The position numbers and the translations under genes were made by a program. Positions 29,706-38,786 of a DNA stretch of 64,000 nt are shown piece by piece. Positions within the stretch are counted from its first letter, which is position 1. The number at the start of each line of letters is the position of its first letter. Source of the stretch: Streptococcus sp. S1 (lineage in GTDB: Bacteria > Bacillota > Bacilli > Lactobacillales > Streptococcaceae); NCBI RefSeq assembly GCF_034137685.1, contig NZ_CP139418.1, positions 1,081,001 to 1,145,000 of the forward strand, in the 5' to 3' direction. The notes beneath the pieces were generated by a model that worked only from the letters and a program-made list of their open reading frames with translations, was not told the DNA's origin and made no database searches.

Positions 29706-30221
29706 ATGTTAGTTAGAGTAAAAATCGATCAATTAGAGACCTTACGTGACCTAGAAGTGGAAACCTATGGGGATACCTTTGGTCCCTATATTGTTGAGGA
29801 AGATTTGGAAGATTACTTCTCTACTGTGCTCTCTTTGGAGCAAATCGAGAAGGATCTGTTAGATCCAGAATCCGAAACCTATTTTGTCCTCAATGAAGAA
29901 CAAGAAATCTGTGGTTTTCTCAAGATCAACTGGGGTCAGGCGCAGACCGAGCCAGTAGAGATGGACAAGTCCTTTGAGATCCAACGGATCTATGTCAAAA
30001 AGGAATTTCATCGGGCTGGTTTTGGCAAGGAAATGTTTAGCTTTGCGCTGGATCAAGCCAAGAGCCGTGGCTTTGAGTGGGCTTGGCTAGGTGTCTGGGA
30101 ACGCAACTTTAAGGCGCAAAATTTTTACTATCGCTTTGGATTTGAACGATTTAGTGAACACCAGTATATCACCGGAGATACCGTGGATACAGACTGGTTG
30201 TTGAGAAAGAAATTGATCTAG
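29706..30221 (+). CDS. GNAT family N-acetyltransferase
   Basis: The 171-residue protein has the GNAT acetyl-CoA motif A around IQRIYVKKEFHRAGFGKEMF and motif B around WLGVWERNFKAQNFYYRFGF. It resembles PaiA/RimI-like small-molecule acetyltransferases. It lies two bases after pheS and before pheT; a GNAT gene between pheS and pheT is usual in streptococci. Substrate is unknown. Confidence 0.88.
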   Translation: MLVRVKIDQLETLRDLEVETYGDTFGPYIVEEDLEDYFSTVLSLEQIEKDLLDPESETYFVLNEEQEICGFLKINWGQAQTEPVEMDKSFEIQRIYVKKEFHRAGFGKEMFSFALDQAKSRGFEWAWLGVWERNFKAQNFYYRFGFERFSEHQYITGDTVDTDWLLRKKLI

Positions 30222-30378
30222 AAGGAACAAGAAACTTCTATTCTAGAGAAGGGGAGGCTATGAGACCTACCTAAGCCAGCCTCGAGCTGGAAAACACAAA
30301 ATGAAAGGATCAAAACGAGGGTGGATGGAGATCTAGGAAGGATATCTAGATTTCAGCATTTCCCTTGGTATCTTACAT

Positions 30379-32784
30379 ATGTTAGTTAGTTATAAATGGT
30401 TAAAAGAATTGGTGGACGTGGATGTGCCATCAGAAGAGTTGGCTGAAAAAATGTCAACTACAGGGATCGAAGTAGAAGGTGTGGAATCGCCTGCTGTTGG
30501 TCTCTCAAAAATCGTTGTCGGAGAAGTCTTGTCTTGCGAAGATGTGCCAGAAACACACCTTCATGTCTGCCAAGTCAATGTGGGTGAAGAAGAAGCCCGT
30601 CAAATCGTCTGTGGAGCACCAAATGTGCGTGCAGGCATCAAGGTCATGGTAGCTCTTCCAGGTGCTCGCATCGCGGACAACTACAAGATTAAAAAAGGGA
30701 AAATCCGTGGCTTAGAATCCCTTGGGATGATCTGTTCTTTGGGTGAGTTGGGTATTTCTGACTCTGTTGTCCCGAAAGAATTCGCAGATGGCATCCAAAT
30801 CTTGCCAGAAGATGCTGTTCCAGGAGAAGAAGTCTTCTCTTACCTCGACTTGGATGATGAGATTATTGAACTTTCCATCACTCCAAACCGTGCAGACGCT
30901 CTTTCTATGCGTGGGGTAGCGCACGAAGTAGCAGCGATCTATGACAAGGCGGTCAACTTTAAAGAATTTAGCTTAACAGAAACAGACCAAGCTGTAGCAG
31001 ATGCTCTTTCTGTCAGCATTGACACAGACAAGGCTCCTTATTATGCAGCTCGTATCTTGGACAATGTAACCATCGCACCAAGTCCACAATGGTTGCAAAA
31101 TCTTCTCATGAACGAAGGTATCCGTCCGATCAATAATGTGGTCGACGTGACCAACTATATCTTGCTTTACTTTGGTCAGCCGATGCATGCCTTTGACTTG
31201 GATACCTTTGAAGGAAGCGAGATTCGTGTGCGTGAAGCGCGTGCTGGTGAAAAATTGGTAACCTTAGATGGGGAAGAACGCGAGTTAGAAGCAAGTGACC
31301 TCGTGATTACGGTTGCGGACAAACCAGTAGCTCTTGCAGGTGTCATGGGTGGAGAAGCTACAGAAATCTCTGAAAAATCTACTCGTGTTGTCCTTGAGGC
31401 AGCTGTCTTCAATGGCAAATCAATCCGTAAGACCAGCGGTCGCCTCAACCTTCGTTCAGAGTCATCTTCTCGCTTTGAAAAAGGCATCAACGTGGCAACC
31501 GTCAATGAAGCACTTGATGCGGCAGCAAGCATGATTGCAGAATTGGCTGGTGCAACCGTGCGTAAGGGAATCGTTTCAGCAGGTCAGCTCGACACTTCTG
31601 ATGTGGAAGTTTCTTCAACCCTTGCAGACGTTAACCGTGTCCTTGGTACAGAACTTTCCTACGCGGATGTCGAAGATGTCTTCCGTTGTCTTGGATTTGG
31701 CCTTTCTGGAAATGCTGAAAGCTTTACTGTCAGCGTTCCACGTCGCCGTTGGGACATCACCATCGAAGCGGACCTCTTTGAAGAAATCGCTCGGATTTAT
31801 GGTTATGACAAATTACCAGCAACCCTTCCAAAAGATGACGGGACAGCAGGTGAATTGACAGCGACTCAAAAACTGCGTCGCCAAGTTCGGACTATTGCAG
31901 AAGGAGCAGGCTTGACTGAAATCATCACTTATGCGCTGACAACTCCTGAAAAAGCCGTTGAATTTGCGACTGCGCCGAGTAACTTAACAGAACTTATGTG
32001 GCCAATGACTGTGGATCGTTCAGTCCTCCGTCAAAATATGATCTCAGGGATCTTAGATACCGTAGCTTATAACGTCGCTCGTAAGAACAAAGATTTGGCC
32101 CTCTACGAGATCGGAAAAGTCTTTGAACAGACAGGCAATCCAAAAGAAGAATTACCAAACGAAATCAACAGCTTTGCCTTTGCTTTAACTGGCCTAGTCG
32201 CTGAAAAAGACTTTCAAACTGCAGCTGTTCCAGTTGACTTCTTCTATGCTAAGGGAATCCTTGAAGCCCTCTTTGCTCGCTTGGGTCTTGATGTGACTTA
32301 TACAGCAACACAAGAAATCAAGAGTCTCCACCCAGGGCGGACAGCCTTGATCTCACTTGGTGACCAAGTGATTGGGGTCTTGGGACAAGTCCATCCTGTA
32401 ACAGCTAAGGCTTATGATATCCCAGAAACCTATGTGGCAGAATTGAACTTATCTGCTATTGAAGCAGCTCTTCAACCAGCCGCAGCCTTTGTGGAAATCA
32501 CCAAATTCCCAGCAGTGAGCCGTGATATCGCCCTTCTCCTCAAAGCAGAAGTGACCCACCAAGAAGTGGTTGATGCGATTCAAGCTGCTGGCGTGAAACG
32601 CTTAACAGACATCAAACTCTTTGACGTCTTCTCAGGTGAAAAACTAGGACTTGGCATGAAGTCTATGGCCTACAGCTTGACCTTCCAAAATCCAGAAGAT
32701 AGTTTGACGGATGAAGAAGTCGCTCGCTACATGGAAAAAATCCAAGCTTCTCTCGAAGAAAAAGTTAATGCAGAAGTACGTTAA
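30379..32784 (+). CDS. pheT: Phenylalanine-tRNA ligase beta subunit
   Basis: The 801-residue protein has, in order, an EMAP-type tRNA-binding domain (about 40-150), the B3/B4 editing domain, B5 ([24 protein letters not shown]), a catalytic-like core and the C-terminal anticodon-binding FDX-ACB domain ([12 protein letters not shown] to the end). The start [12 protein letters not shown] is standard. The 157 bases before it hold a small CCAGC-CTCGA-GCTGG hairpin and tiny ORFs but no Shine-Dalgarno near the ATG; a TGg-TATCTT box ends 5 bases upstream. Confidence 0.96.
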   Translation: MLVSYKWLKELVDVDVPSEELAEKMSTTGIEVEGVESPAVGLSKIVVGEVLSCEDVPETHLHVCQVNVGEEEARQIVCGAPNVRAGIKVMVALPGARIADNYKIKKGKIRGLESLGMICSLGELGISDSVVPKEFADGIQILPEDAVPGEEVFSYLDLDDEIIELSITPNRADALSMRGVAHEVAAIYDKAVNFKEFSLTETDQAVADALSVSIDTDKAPYYAARILDNVTIAPSPQWLQNLLMNEGIRPINNVVDVTNYILLYFGQPMHAFDLDTFEGSEIRVREARAGEKLVTLDGEERELEASDLVITVADKPVALAGVMGGEATEISEKSTRVVLEAAVFNGKSIRKTSGRLNLRSESSSRFEKGINVATVNEALDAAASMIAELAGATVRKGIVSAGQLDTSDVEVSSTLADVNRVLGTELSYADVEDVFRCLGFGLSGNAESFTVSVPRRRWDITIEADLFEEIARIYGYDKLPATLPKDDGTAGELTATQKLRRQVRTIAEGAGLTEIITYALTTPEKAVEFATAPSNLTELMWPMTVDRSVLRQNMISGILDTVAYNVARKNKDLALYEIGKVFEQTGNPKEELPNEINSFAFALTGLVAEKDFQTAAVPVDFFYAKGILEALFARLGLDVTYTATQEIKSLHPGRTALISLGDQVIGVLGQVHPVTAKAYDIPETYVAELNLSAIEAALQPAAAFVEITKFPAVSRDIALLLKAEVTHQEVVDAIQAAGVKRLTDIKLFDVFSGEKLGLGMKSMAYSLTFQNPEDSLTDEEVARYMEKIQASLEEKVNAEVR

Positions 32785-32794
32785 AAATTTGATG

Positions 32795-32830
32795 AAAACA
32801 GTTGAGACATGCTCTTAGCTGTTTTTGTTT
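32795..32830 (+). terminator. Terminator after pheT
   Basis: AAAACAG 32795-32801 pairs with CTGTTTT 32819-32825, with T-rich sequence after it; the loop is long. Confidence 0.55.
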
Positions 32831-32862
32831 TATTACAATCTTCTTACAAGTTTTTGAAAGAA

Positions 32863-32891
32863 TTTACAAATATCATAGGATCGTTTATAAT
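32863..32891 (+). promoter_or_regulatory. Promoter of the lipoprotein pair
   Basis: TTTACA 32863-32868, exact 17-base spacer, TATAAT 32886-32891. Confidence 0.75.
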
Positions 32892-32940
32892 AGAAGAATA
32901 AACATTAGTAGATTTACTGAAAAAAGGAAGGAGAATGGGG

Positions 32941-33723
32941 ATGTTAAATATGAGAAAACCTATCCTGTCACTTGTTGGTTTGTTGGCAGTAGTTAGTCTA
33001 GTTGGATGTCAACAGGCTGAGGGCAAGAAGGGAAATTCAAAGGAACTAAGTCAAGAACAAATTATCGACAAGGGGCTCCAGGCTTTTGAACACCTCAAAG
33101 ATGGGGAAATCAAACTGGAGAGTAAGATTGAGAGAAAGTTTAGTGAACCAACAAGTGATGGAGATACACACGCAGTATATACTCTGACTTTTGAAGGATC
33201 CTTTGAATTAAAACCAGTGAGGGTACGTGGACTATATACGAACAACGGTACGAGTCAAGAAGAGTATTACGATGCCTTTCACGAGTATTCTAGACCAAAA
33301 GACTCATCAGAGTGGGAAATGTTTTCTTATTCTCAAGAGAATAAACAACCTGTGGGGGTAAATCAAGAAGCCATACGCTTCTTTCAGACACAGAAAGACA
33401 AGTTTGAAGTGACCAAGAAAAAGGACCAGTATGTCTTAACCTATAAGAGTAAGGATGTCAATCATTTACTAGAACCAAATAACGCCGTGTTGCAAGGCCC
33501 TGTTCCCATAGGAGTTAGTTATTTTGAAAATTCAGAAGGGAGCTACCAGATAGACCTCATCGTTTCTAAGGAGAACTTGACACCTTTAGGTGTTACTTAT
33601 ACTTGTACTTCTAATTCATCTTTTGCGAAAGAAAAATTAACGTGTAAAATTACCTATTCAAAACAAAATACTGGTGTCCAAGTAGAAGTACCAGAGGCTG
33701 TTGAAAAATTAGGTGGTATTTAG
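32941..33723 (+). CDS. Lipoprotein of unknown function (first of a tandem pair)
   Basis: A signal peptide with lipobox LVGC (SLVGLLAVVSLVGCQQ) marks a membrane-anchored lipoprotein of about 260 residues. The mature part has a Gly/Ser/Lys linker and then beta-strand-rich text with alternating polar and hydrophobic residues (YTLTFEGSFELKPVRVRGLY, QYVLTYKSKD, SYQIDLIVSKENLTPLGV). This looks like a LolA/LppX-type half-barrel that may hold a hydrophobic ligand, but that is only inference. Start: AAGGAAGGAG best fits ATG 32941; in-frame ATGs at 32935 and 32950 are alternatives. The next gene, 18 bases on, is also a lipoprotein. Confidence 0.8.
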   Translation: MLNMRKPILSLVGLLAVVSLVGCQQAEGKKGNSKELSQEQIIDKGLQAFEHLKDGEIKLESKIERKFSEPTSDGDTHAVYTLTFEGSFELKPVRVRGLYTNNGTSQEEYYDAFHEYSRPKDSSEWEMFSYSQENKQPVGVNQEAIRFFQTQKDKFEVTKKKDQYVLTYKSKDVNHLLEPNNAVLQGPVPIGVSYFENSEGSYQIDLIVSKENLTPLGVTYTCTSNSSFAKEKLTCKITYSKQNTGVQVEVPEAVEKLGGI

Positions 33724-33741
33724 TTCAAAAGGAGTGAAGAT

Positions 33742-34671
33742 ATGAAACATAAAAGAAAATTATTAGTGTTTTTCTTATCTCTTCTTGCTTGTCTATTCCT
33801 TTCAGCTTGTCAATCGGCTAAAACCCCTTCAAAGGATACGACACAAGATAGTGGGAGTAAAGATGTGAAAACGTATATCCAAGCCATGAGAGATGCAAAA
33901 AACATGGAATATGTCAGTAAAATTTATCGAAAGAATCTACTTGAGGTAAAAGGTTCACAATCACTAATGTATGAAACAACCTTACGACATGGGAAAATTC
34001 AGTTTGACCCGCAAGTATATAATGAATTTTATACGAAAGATGGAGGAAATGGATCTACGATAGACAGTGATTCAGATCATTTTCGAAGTCTTGCCAATAA
34101 AATAGGTTCTACAGGTTATGGGGAGAAAATTTTGAGACTATATTCTCCTGAAAAAGGGGTTCTGTATAAAAAAATAAAGAAGGGAGACGATAGTTGGACT
34201 TGGAATAGAGTGGATGAAGCTACAGATCCAGATCTAATATATAAAAATAGAAAAGATCCAGAAGTGGGGCGTCATGAGCTTATTTTAAAACTTTATGAGA
34301 AGTATGCGGATCGATTTAAAAAAACTATCGATGGTCAGTATATCTATCTGGAATTTAAGGGTGATGTTAAGAAAGATATTGATCAAATTGGAGAATTTCA
34401 AAATACTTTGTTAGATAGTGAGCTTTACACCAAAGGGAAAAAGGAGATTCAGTCCGTCAAGTTGCACATTTATTTGTCTATGAAGAAAGACTCCTCAAAT
34501 AAAGAAGAAAAATTAGTTCCTAGCGAGGCTAGGATTCAACTAGATACCAAATTGAAAAATGATAAAGGGCGAACGGTGAACAATGAAGACCATTTTGAAT
34601 TTACTTATCGAGATATTAACCAGATAAAAGAAGTCAAAGCTCCCCAAGATTTTAATATCGTAGAGAATTAA
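33742..34671 (+). CDS. Lipoprotein of unknown function (second of the pair)
   Basis: A 309-residue protein with a signal peptide and lipobox LSAC (LLACLFLSACQSAK). The mature part begins with a short Thr/Ser/Lys linker and then VKTYIQAMRDAKNMEYVSKIYRK, followed by strand-rich segments and a C-terminal EFTYRDINQIKEVKAPQDF. The layout (about 30-residue helix, then an antiparallel sheet) echoes the first lipoprotein, so the two may be distant paralogs. AAAAGGAG precedes the ATG. Function is unknown. Confidence 0.8.
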   Translation: MKHKRKLLVFFLSLLACLFLSACQSAKTPSKDTTQDSGSKDVKTYIQAMRDAKNMEYVSKIYRKNLLEVKGSQSLMYETTLRHGKIQFDPQVYNEFYTKDGGNGSTIDSDSDHFRSLANKIGSTGYGEKILRLYSPEKGVLYKKIKKGDDSWTWNRVDEATDPDLIYKNRKDPEVGRHELILKLYEKYADRFKKTIDGQYIYLEFKGDVKKDIDQIGEFQNTLLDSELYTKGKKEIQSVKLHIYLSMKKDSSNKEEKLVPSEARIQLDTKLKNDKGRTVNNEDHFEFTYRDINQIKEVKAPQDFNIVEN

Positions 34672-34684
34672 ATAGGAGGATAGA

Positions 34685-34717
34685 AAAACCATTGGTTCAA
34701 TTGACCAATGGTTTTTT
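34685..34717. terminator. Terminator after the lipoprotein pair
   Basis: AAAACCATTGGT 34685-34696 pairs with ACCAATGGTTTT 34704-34715; T run after. It also faces the small minus-strand gene. Confidence 0.9.
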
Positions 34718-34748
34718 ACGTTTCTGATTTCTGGTACACACCAATTCT

Positions 34749-34892
34749 TTACTGGTGGCGATGCGATTGGTGCATTTCGTCTTTGATGGGGCAGGAACAC
34801 TTACAATCGCCACAAGAACCTTTTACCTTGAGGTAGGAGCGAAGACCTTGTCCAGCTAAAAAAATAAGGACGGTAATAAGAATAGTTGACAT
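34749..34892 (-). CDS. FeoB-associated Cys-rich small membrane protein
   Basis: A 47-residue protein: one N-terminal membrane segment (STILITVLIFLAGQGLRSYL), then a Cys cluster CGDCKCSCP and a His-rich end HQSHRHQ. This is the layout of the FeoB-associated Cys-rich membrane proteins (PF12669), thought to aid ferrous iron uptake. AGGAGG lies four bases before the ATG on the minus strand. Normally it sits next to feoB; here no Feo gene is in sight. Terminator 34685-34717 ends it. It is short but the fit to the family is good. Confidence 0.85.
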   Translation of the reverse strand: MSTILITVLIFLAGQGLRSYLKVKGSCGDCKCSCPIKDEMHQSHRHQ

Positions 34893-35230
34893 GGTAACCT
34901 CCTAGATATGAGTGGTAGATAAGTTTTTTAAGCTGATGAGTTGATCATTACTTTGCTGTGGCTTGTGGAAGATGCAGGGAACAAGGATGATGAAAATGAT
35001 CAGAGCTAGCCTAGTCCTACTAGTTTAGACTTCATCGATATTAAACACGTGTAAGATTATCTTGTAGCGACCAAAGTTATATTTCTTACTATGGAAGTCT
35101 TTTCAGATTCATAGCAGGGAGAAAAGAATCTTTAAAAGGTGCGCAAATGCGGGCCTTTTATTTCTTACCTCAAAATATCCATGTCAACCATCCTTCTATT
35201 TTTGACAAATATTTTTATTTTTTTGAAAAA
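34893..35230. other. Gap of 340 bases with no supported gene
   Basis: No convincing ORF. At about 35136-35160 is a hairpin with arms AAAGG-CGCA and TGCG-CCTTT followed by TATTT, a terminator-like structure with no gene upstream on the + strand. A 13-codon ORF at 34988 has no good ribosome site. The stretch may be the scar of a lost gene or hold a small RNA; neither is shown. Confidence 0.4.
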
Positions 35231-35235
35231 TATAC

Positions 35236-35264
35236 TTGTCAAAAAGAAAAAGAAGTGTTACAAT
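35236..35264 (+). promoter_or_regulatory. Promoter of the XRE/ABC cassette
   Basis: TTGTCA 35236-35241, 17-base spacer, TACAAT 35259-35264, followed by AGGGGAGG and ATG 35296. Confidence 0.75.
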
Positions 35265-35295
35265 AATTTTAGTTGAAAGAAGGGGAGGTATTCTT

Positions 35296-35604
35296 ATGGG
35301 AGCTATATGGATTCTATTTATCCCTTTTCTGGTTATCATTTATGCAAGCTCAGAAAAGAAGATAAAAAAGTTGAACAAACGTATTAAAAGATTAGAAAAA
35401 CAAGTGAAAGGAAATCAAGAAATGTCTAGACTTTTAGAAGAATTAAAAGGCCAAACGGTCAAGGTGACAGTAAATGGATTTGGAACTACGTGGGAAATTG
35501 TTGATTTTGATGAAGATTGGGTCAAACTGACCCGTGTGATTCATAAACAACAGAGGGAAACCAAGTTAGTCCGTATCGAAGATATTCAAGGTATTCAACT
35601 ATAA
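35296..35604 (+). CDS. Small membrane-anchored coiled-coil protein, unknown
   Basis: A 102-residue protein: one N-terminal membrane span (MGAIWILFIPFLVIIYAS), a basic coiled coil (KKIKKLNKRIKRLEKQV), then a short beta-rich domain (VKVTVNGFGTTWEIVDFDED, WVKLTRVI) that could be an SH3/LSM-like barrel. ATG 35296 follows AGGGGAGG; an in-frame TTG at 35236 lies in the -35 box. It is the first gene of a cassette with an XRE regulator, a DUF3169 protein and an ABC transporter. I do not recognise a named family. Confidence 0.8.
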   Translation: MGAIWILFIPFLVIIYASSEKKIKKLNKRIKRLEKQVKGNQEMSRLLEELKGQTVKVTVNGFGTTWEIVDFDEDWVKLTRVIHKQQRETKLVRIEDIQGIQL

Positions 35605-35617
35605 GGGGGCTGATGCC

Positions 35618-35827
35618 ATGATTTTAAAAAATCGATTGAAAGAGCTGAGGGCGCGTGATGGACTCAACCAATCCGAGCTAGCCAAGCTAGCAGGGGTCTC
35701 GCGCCAGTCCATCAGTCTCTTGGAACGTGGTGAGTATACACCTTCTGTCATTATCGCCATGACCATTGCCCAGATCTTCAATGAACCAGTGGAGAATGTC
35801 TTTAGTCTAGTAGAGGGAGAAGAATAA
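35618..35827 (+). CDS. XRE/Cro-type transcriptional regulator
   Basis: A 69-residue single-domain HTH protein: LKNRLKELRARDGLNQSELAKLAGVSRQSISLLERGEY covers the four-helix DNA-binding fold, and TPSVIIAMTIAQIFNEPVENVFSL completes it. This short type, close to YozG/YgzD regulators, often stands before DUF3169 and ABC transporter genes and probably controls this cassette. It lies 13 bases after the small membrane protein gene and one base before the DUF3169 gene. Confidence 0.9.
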   Translation: MILKNRLKELRARDGLNQSELAKLAGVSRQSISLLERGEYTPSVIIAMTIAQIFNEPVENVFSLVEGEE

Positions 35828-35828
35828 T

Positions 35829-36626
35829 ATGAAAAAGCAACAACAAGAACGATCCGCTCGTTACCGGTTTTGGAGAAATGTCGGAATCATTACAGTTTCC
35901 GGCTTGATTGGAGGAGTCATTGGTTTTTTGACAGGCATGTTCGGATCCGAAAAACCCCTTGAAATCCAATCCTTCTTTAGTAAAGAAGGACTCCTTTGGG
36001 GTTCAATACTTTTGTTTCTTATCGTGTTTATGGTCACGATAGCCTTACTAATAAGCGCGAGAAAAGTCCATCAAAAAATGCTCCAGATAGAAGACGAAGA
36101 GGAAGCCTATCACTATGACATCCAGAAGGAAAAACTGTTTGGGTTAGCGACCATTTTTAAAGGAGTCATGATCTTGCCATACTTTTTAGTCATCATCTTT
36201 TATAGTCAATGGGTGTATATGGATAGACCTTCCACAGGGCACTTGGCTTTTATCTTTGGAGACTTTACCATGCTCTATCTCTTTCTTGTCTTGATTGCCC
36301 TATTTTTCCTATCGGATATCTTCTTTCGCAAGACCTTCCATCTGATTTATGGAAAACCGATTCCCCGCAATGCCAATGCCAAGGAAGTGCGTGAATTTAT
36401 GATGAGTATGATGGATGAAGCAGAAAAGCAGATTAGCTACGAGGAAAACTATGAAATTATCATTAAGTTAAGCAATTATATCTTGCCGATTTCCTTAATT
36501 GCGATATTCTTAGTTGGCATTGCTTTCCATACAGATATCTTGTTAGCATTAGTAGTGGTATCACTGATTTATGTCTATATCTTGGTCTCTCAGTACAAGA
36601 TTACCAAACGTTATTATAAAGAGTAG
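35829..36626 (+). CDS. DUF3169 family membrane protein
   Basis: A 265-residue protein with six membrane segments in three pairs (around residues 18-36, 55-76, 110-160, 210-255) and a charged middle (KVHQKMLQIEDEEEAYHYD; MSMMDEAEKQISYEENYE). This fits DUF3169, found next to XRE regulators and NatAB-like ABC transporters in Firmicutes. Function is unknown; it may act as a partner or signal unit of the transporter. Start ATG 35829 follows GAGGGAGAA. Confidence 0.8.
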   Translation: MKKQQQERSARYRFWRNVGIITVSGLIGGVIGFLTGMFGSEKPLEIQSFFSKEGLLWGSILLFLIVFMVTIALLISARKVHQKMLQIEDEEEAYHYDIQKEKLFGLATIFKGVMILPYFLVIIFYSQWVYMDRPSTGHLAFIFGDFTMLYLFLVLIALFFLSDIFFRKTFHLIYGKPIPRNANAKEVREFMMSMMDEAEKQISYEENYEIIIKLSNYILPISLIAIFLVGIAFHTDILLALVVVSLIYVYILVSQYKITKRYYKE

Positions 36627-36637
36627 AGGAGTCATCC

Positions 36638-37531
36638 ATGTTAGAAATTAGAAATTTAGAAAAAAGCTTTGGGAATAAGCAGGTTCTCTTCGGAGTAGAT
36701 CTGACAGCTCAACAAGGGCATATCCTTGGCTTAGTTGGGAAAAATGGGGCCGGGAAAACAACTATTTTCCACAGTATCTTGCGCTTTTTGGACTACAGCG
36801 GCGAGATTCGCCTAGGTGGCAAAGCGATCACCCAAGAAACCTACAAGGAAATTGGCTATTTGCCAGAAGAACGTAGTCTTATGCCAAAACTCACGATTTT
36901 TGAGCAGGTCCGCTATTTGGCTGCCTTAAAAGGAATGAGCACTGCTGAGGTCAAGGAAAAATTACCGACCTGGATGGAAAAACTCCAAGTAAAAGGAAAA
37001 TTGACCGATAAAATCAAGAGCCTCTCAAAAGGGAACCAACAGAAGGTTCAATTGATCATCACCTTGATCCATGAGCCTAAATTGATCATTTTAGATGAAC
37101 CCTTTAGCGGCTTGGATCCGGTCAATACAGAAGTGCTCAAGCAGGTCATCTTTGAAGAAAAAGAGCGTGGGGCAACCATTATCTTTTCTGACCACGTCAT
37201 GACCAATGTCGAAGAGTTGTGTGATGATATCCTAATGATCCGTGATGGTTCGGTTGTCCTTTCAGGGCCAGTCCAAGAGGTCCGTAATAGCTATGGCAAG
37301 ACTCGTCTCTTTGTTTCTAACGACTTTAGCAAAGAAGAGCTAGAAGCTCTGCCACACGTGACCAAGGTGACTATGACCAAGCAAGGTACTTGGAAGTTGA
37401 TCTTGGATGATGCGTCAGCTGGTCCAGAATTATTTGACCGCTTGACCAAGGGCCACTACCTAGCAACCTTTGACCACCAAGCCCCAACTATTGATGAGAT
37501 CTTTAAACTTGAATCAGGAGTAGAAGTATGA
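36638..37531 (+). CDS. ABC transporter ATPase, NatA-like
   Basis: The 297-residue ATPase has Walker A GKNGAGKT near residue 38, the signature LSKGNQQKVQ near 129, Walker B LIILDEPFSGLDP near 148 and the switch His in FSDHVM near 185. The C-terminal 80 residues form the extra domain of the NatA/CcmA-type exporters. It pairs with the next gene, whose start overlaps its stop by 4 bases. Known relatives export Na+, antibiotics or peptides; the substrate here cannot be told. Confidence 0.92.
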   Translation: MLEIRNLEKSFGNKQVLFGVDLTAQQGHILGLVGKNGAGKTTIFHSILRFLDYSGEIRLGGKAITQETYKEIGYLPEERSLMPKLTIFEQVRYLAALKGMSTAEVKEKLPTWMEKLQVKGKLTDKIKSLSKGNQQKVQLIITLIHEPKLIILDEPFSGLDPVNTEVLKQVIFEEKERGATIIFSDHVMTNVEELCDDILMIRDGSVVLSGPVQEVRNSYGKTRLFVSNDFSKEELEALPHVTKVTMTKQGTWKLILDDASAGPELFDRLTKGHYLATFDHQAPTIDEIFKLESGVEV

Positions 37532-38742
37532 AACAGATGTTTGTCGTAATGAAAGAAACCTATATCAGACAAGTGAAATCATGGAGTTTCCTCTTCATGG
37601 TCTTCGGTCCCTTCCTCTTTTTAGGATTGAGCATTGGAATCGGTTATCTGACAGGTTCTTCTACAGATGCCAAAAACCAGGTGGCCTTGGTGACAGAAGT
37701 TCCAGCTGTCAAAGAAAGTCTCAAAGGAACTGATGGCTTGACCTTGGACTACAAGGATGAAGCTGCAGCTAAAAAAGCCATCAAGGATGAGAAAGCAGCT
37801 GCTTACCTAACGGTCGATGAAAAAGATGGCCAGCTAGAAGCGACTTATGTGGGCGACCAAGCCATGAAAACAGATTTGAAAACCCTTGTCGCTGCGAAAT
37901 TAAGCCAAGTCCAACAAGGAATCAATCTAGCGCGTGCAAATTTAAGCAAAGAGCAACTGACAGCCTTGTCTCAACAGGTTTCTCTGAAAGAAAAAATTGA
38001 TGAGAAAAAAGAAGGCTTGAAAATGGTGCAAACCATGGTTGCAGGTGCTCTAGGAATGTTGCTTTATATGATTTTGATGTTCTACTCTGGTATCACAGCC
38101 CAAGAAGTGGCCAGTGAAAAAGGAACCAAGATCATGGAAGTGGTCTTCTCTAGTATCAAAGCAACCGACTATTTTTTCGCACGCATGCTCGGACTCTTCG
38201 GAGTGATTTTTACCCACATTTTTGTCTATGTCGTTGGGCTTGTAGCCGTTTGGATCTTTAGAGCAGATATCCCTGTTGTCAAGGATTTTCTCGCTCCAAA
38301 CTCTCCAATTACCCAGCACCTAGCAGAAGCGATCTCGCTCAATACGGTCTTCTTCATTATCCTTGGGGTCTTTATGTATGTGGTGCTCTCTGCCTTCTTA
38401 GGCTCCACAGTAGCACGACCTGAAGATTCAGGAAAAGCGATTTCGCCACTGATGATGTTAGTCCTCTTTAGCTTCTTTGGGGTAACCACCTTGGGAAGTG
38501 CTGGTGATGTCTTCTTATTGAAAATCGGTTCCTACATTCCTTTCTTCTCAACCTTCTTCATGCCTTTCCGTACCATCAATGGCTATGCGACTGGTCTTGA
38601 AGCTTGGGCTTCATTGGGAATTGCAGTTCTCTTTACCATCGTGGGAACAGTTCTCATCGCTCGTATCTATGCGAGCCTGATCCTTCAGACCGATGACCTC
38701 GGACCATGGAAGACCATTAAACGTGCTCTTAGCTATCGCTAA
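37528..38742 (+). CDS. ABC transporter permease, NatB-like (ABC-2 type)
   Basis: The 404-residue permease has one N-terminal membrane segment (about 18-40), a large extracellular loop rich in Lys/Ala (about 45-165), and five or six C-terminal segments, with EKGTKIMEVVFSSIKA before the second. This is the ABC-2 NatB form. Together with the ATPase it forms an exporter; linkage to a DUF3169 protein and XRE regulator suggests a regulated detoxification or immunity role, which is an inference. A terminator follows. Confidence 0.9.
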   Translation: MKQMFVVMKETYIRQVKSWSFLFMVFGPFLFLGLSIGIGYLTGSSTDAKNQVALVTEVPAVKESLKGTDGLTLDYKDEAAAKKAIKDEKAAAYLTVDEKDGQLEATYVGDQAMKTDLKTLVAAKLSQVQQGINLARANLSKEQLTALSQQVSLKEKIDEKKEGLKMVQTMVAGALGMLLYMILMFYSGITAQEVASEKGTKIMEVVFSSIKATDYFFARMLGLFGVIFTHIFVYVVGLVAVWIFRADIPVVKDFLAPNSPITQHLAEAISLNTVFFIILGVFMYVVLSAFLGSTVARPEDSGKAISPLMMLVLFSFFGVTTLGSAGDVFLLKIGSYIPFFSTFFMPFRTINGYATGLEAWASLGIAVLFTIVGTVLIARIYASLILQTDDLGPWKTIKRALSYR

Positions 38743-38748
38743 TTAGAT

Positions 38749-38777
38749 AAGCTCTCAGTTACAACTGAGGGCTTTTT
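38749..38777 (+). terminator. Terminator of the XRE/ABC cassette
   Basis: AAGCTCTCAGTT 38749-38760 pairs with AACTGAGGGCTT 38763-38774, with T residues after it. Confidence 0.85.
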
Positions 38778-38786
38778 GATTTCAAA

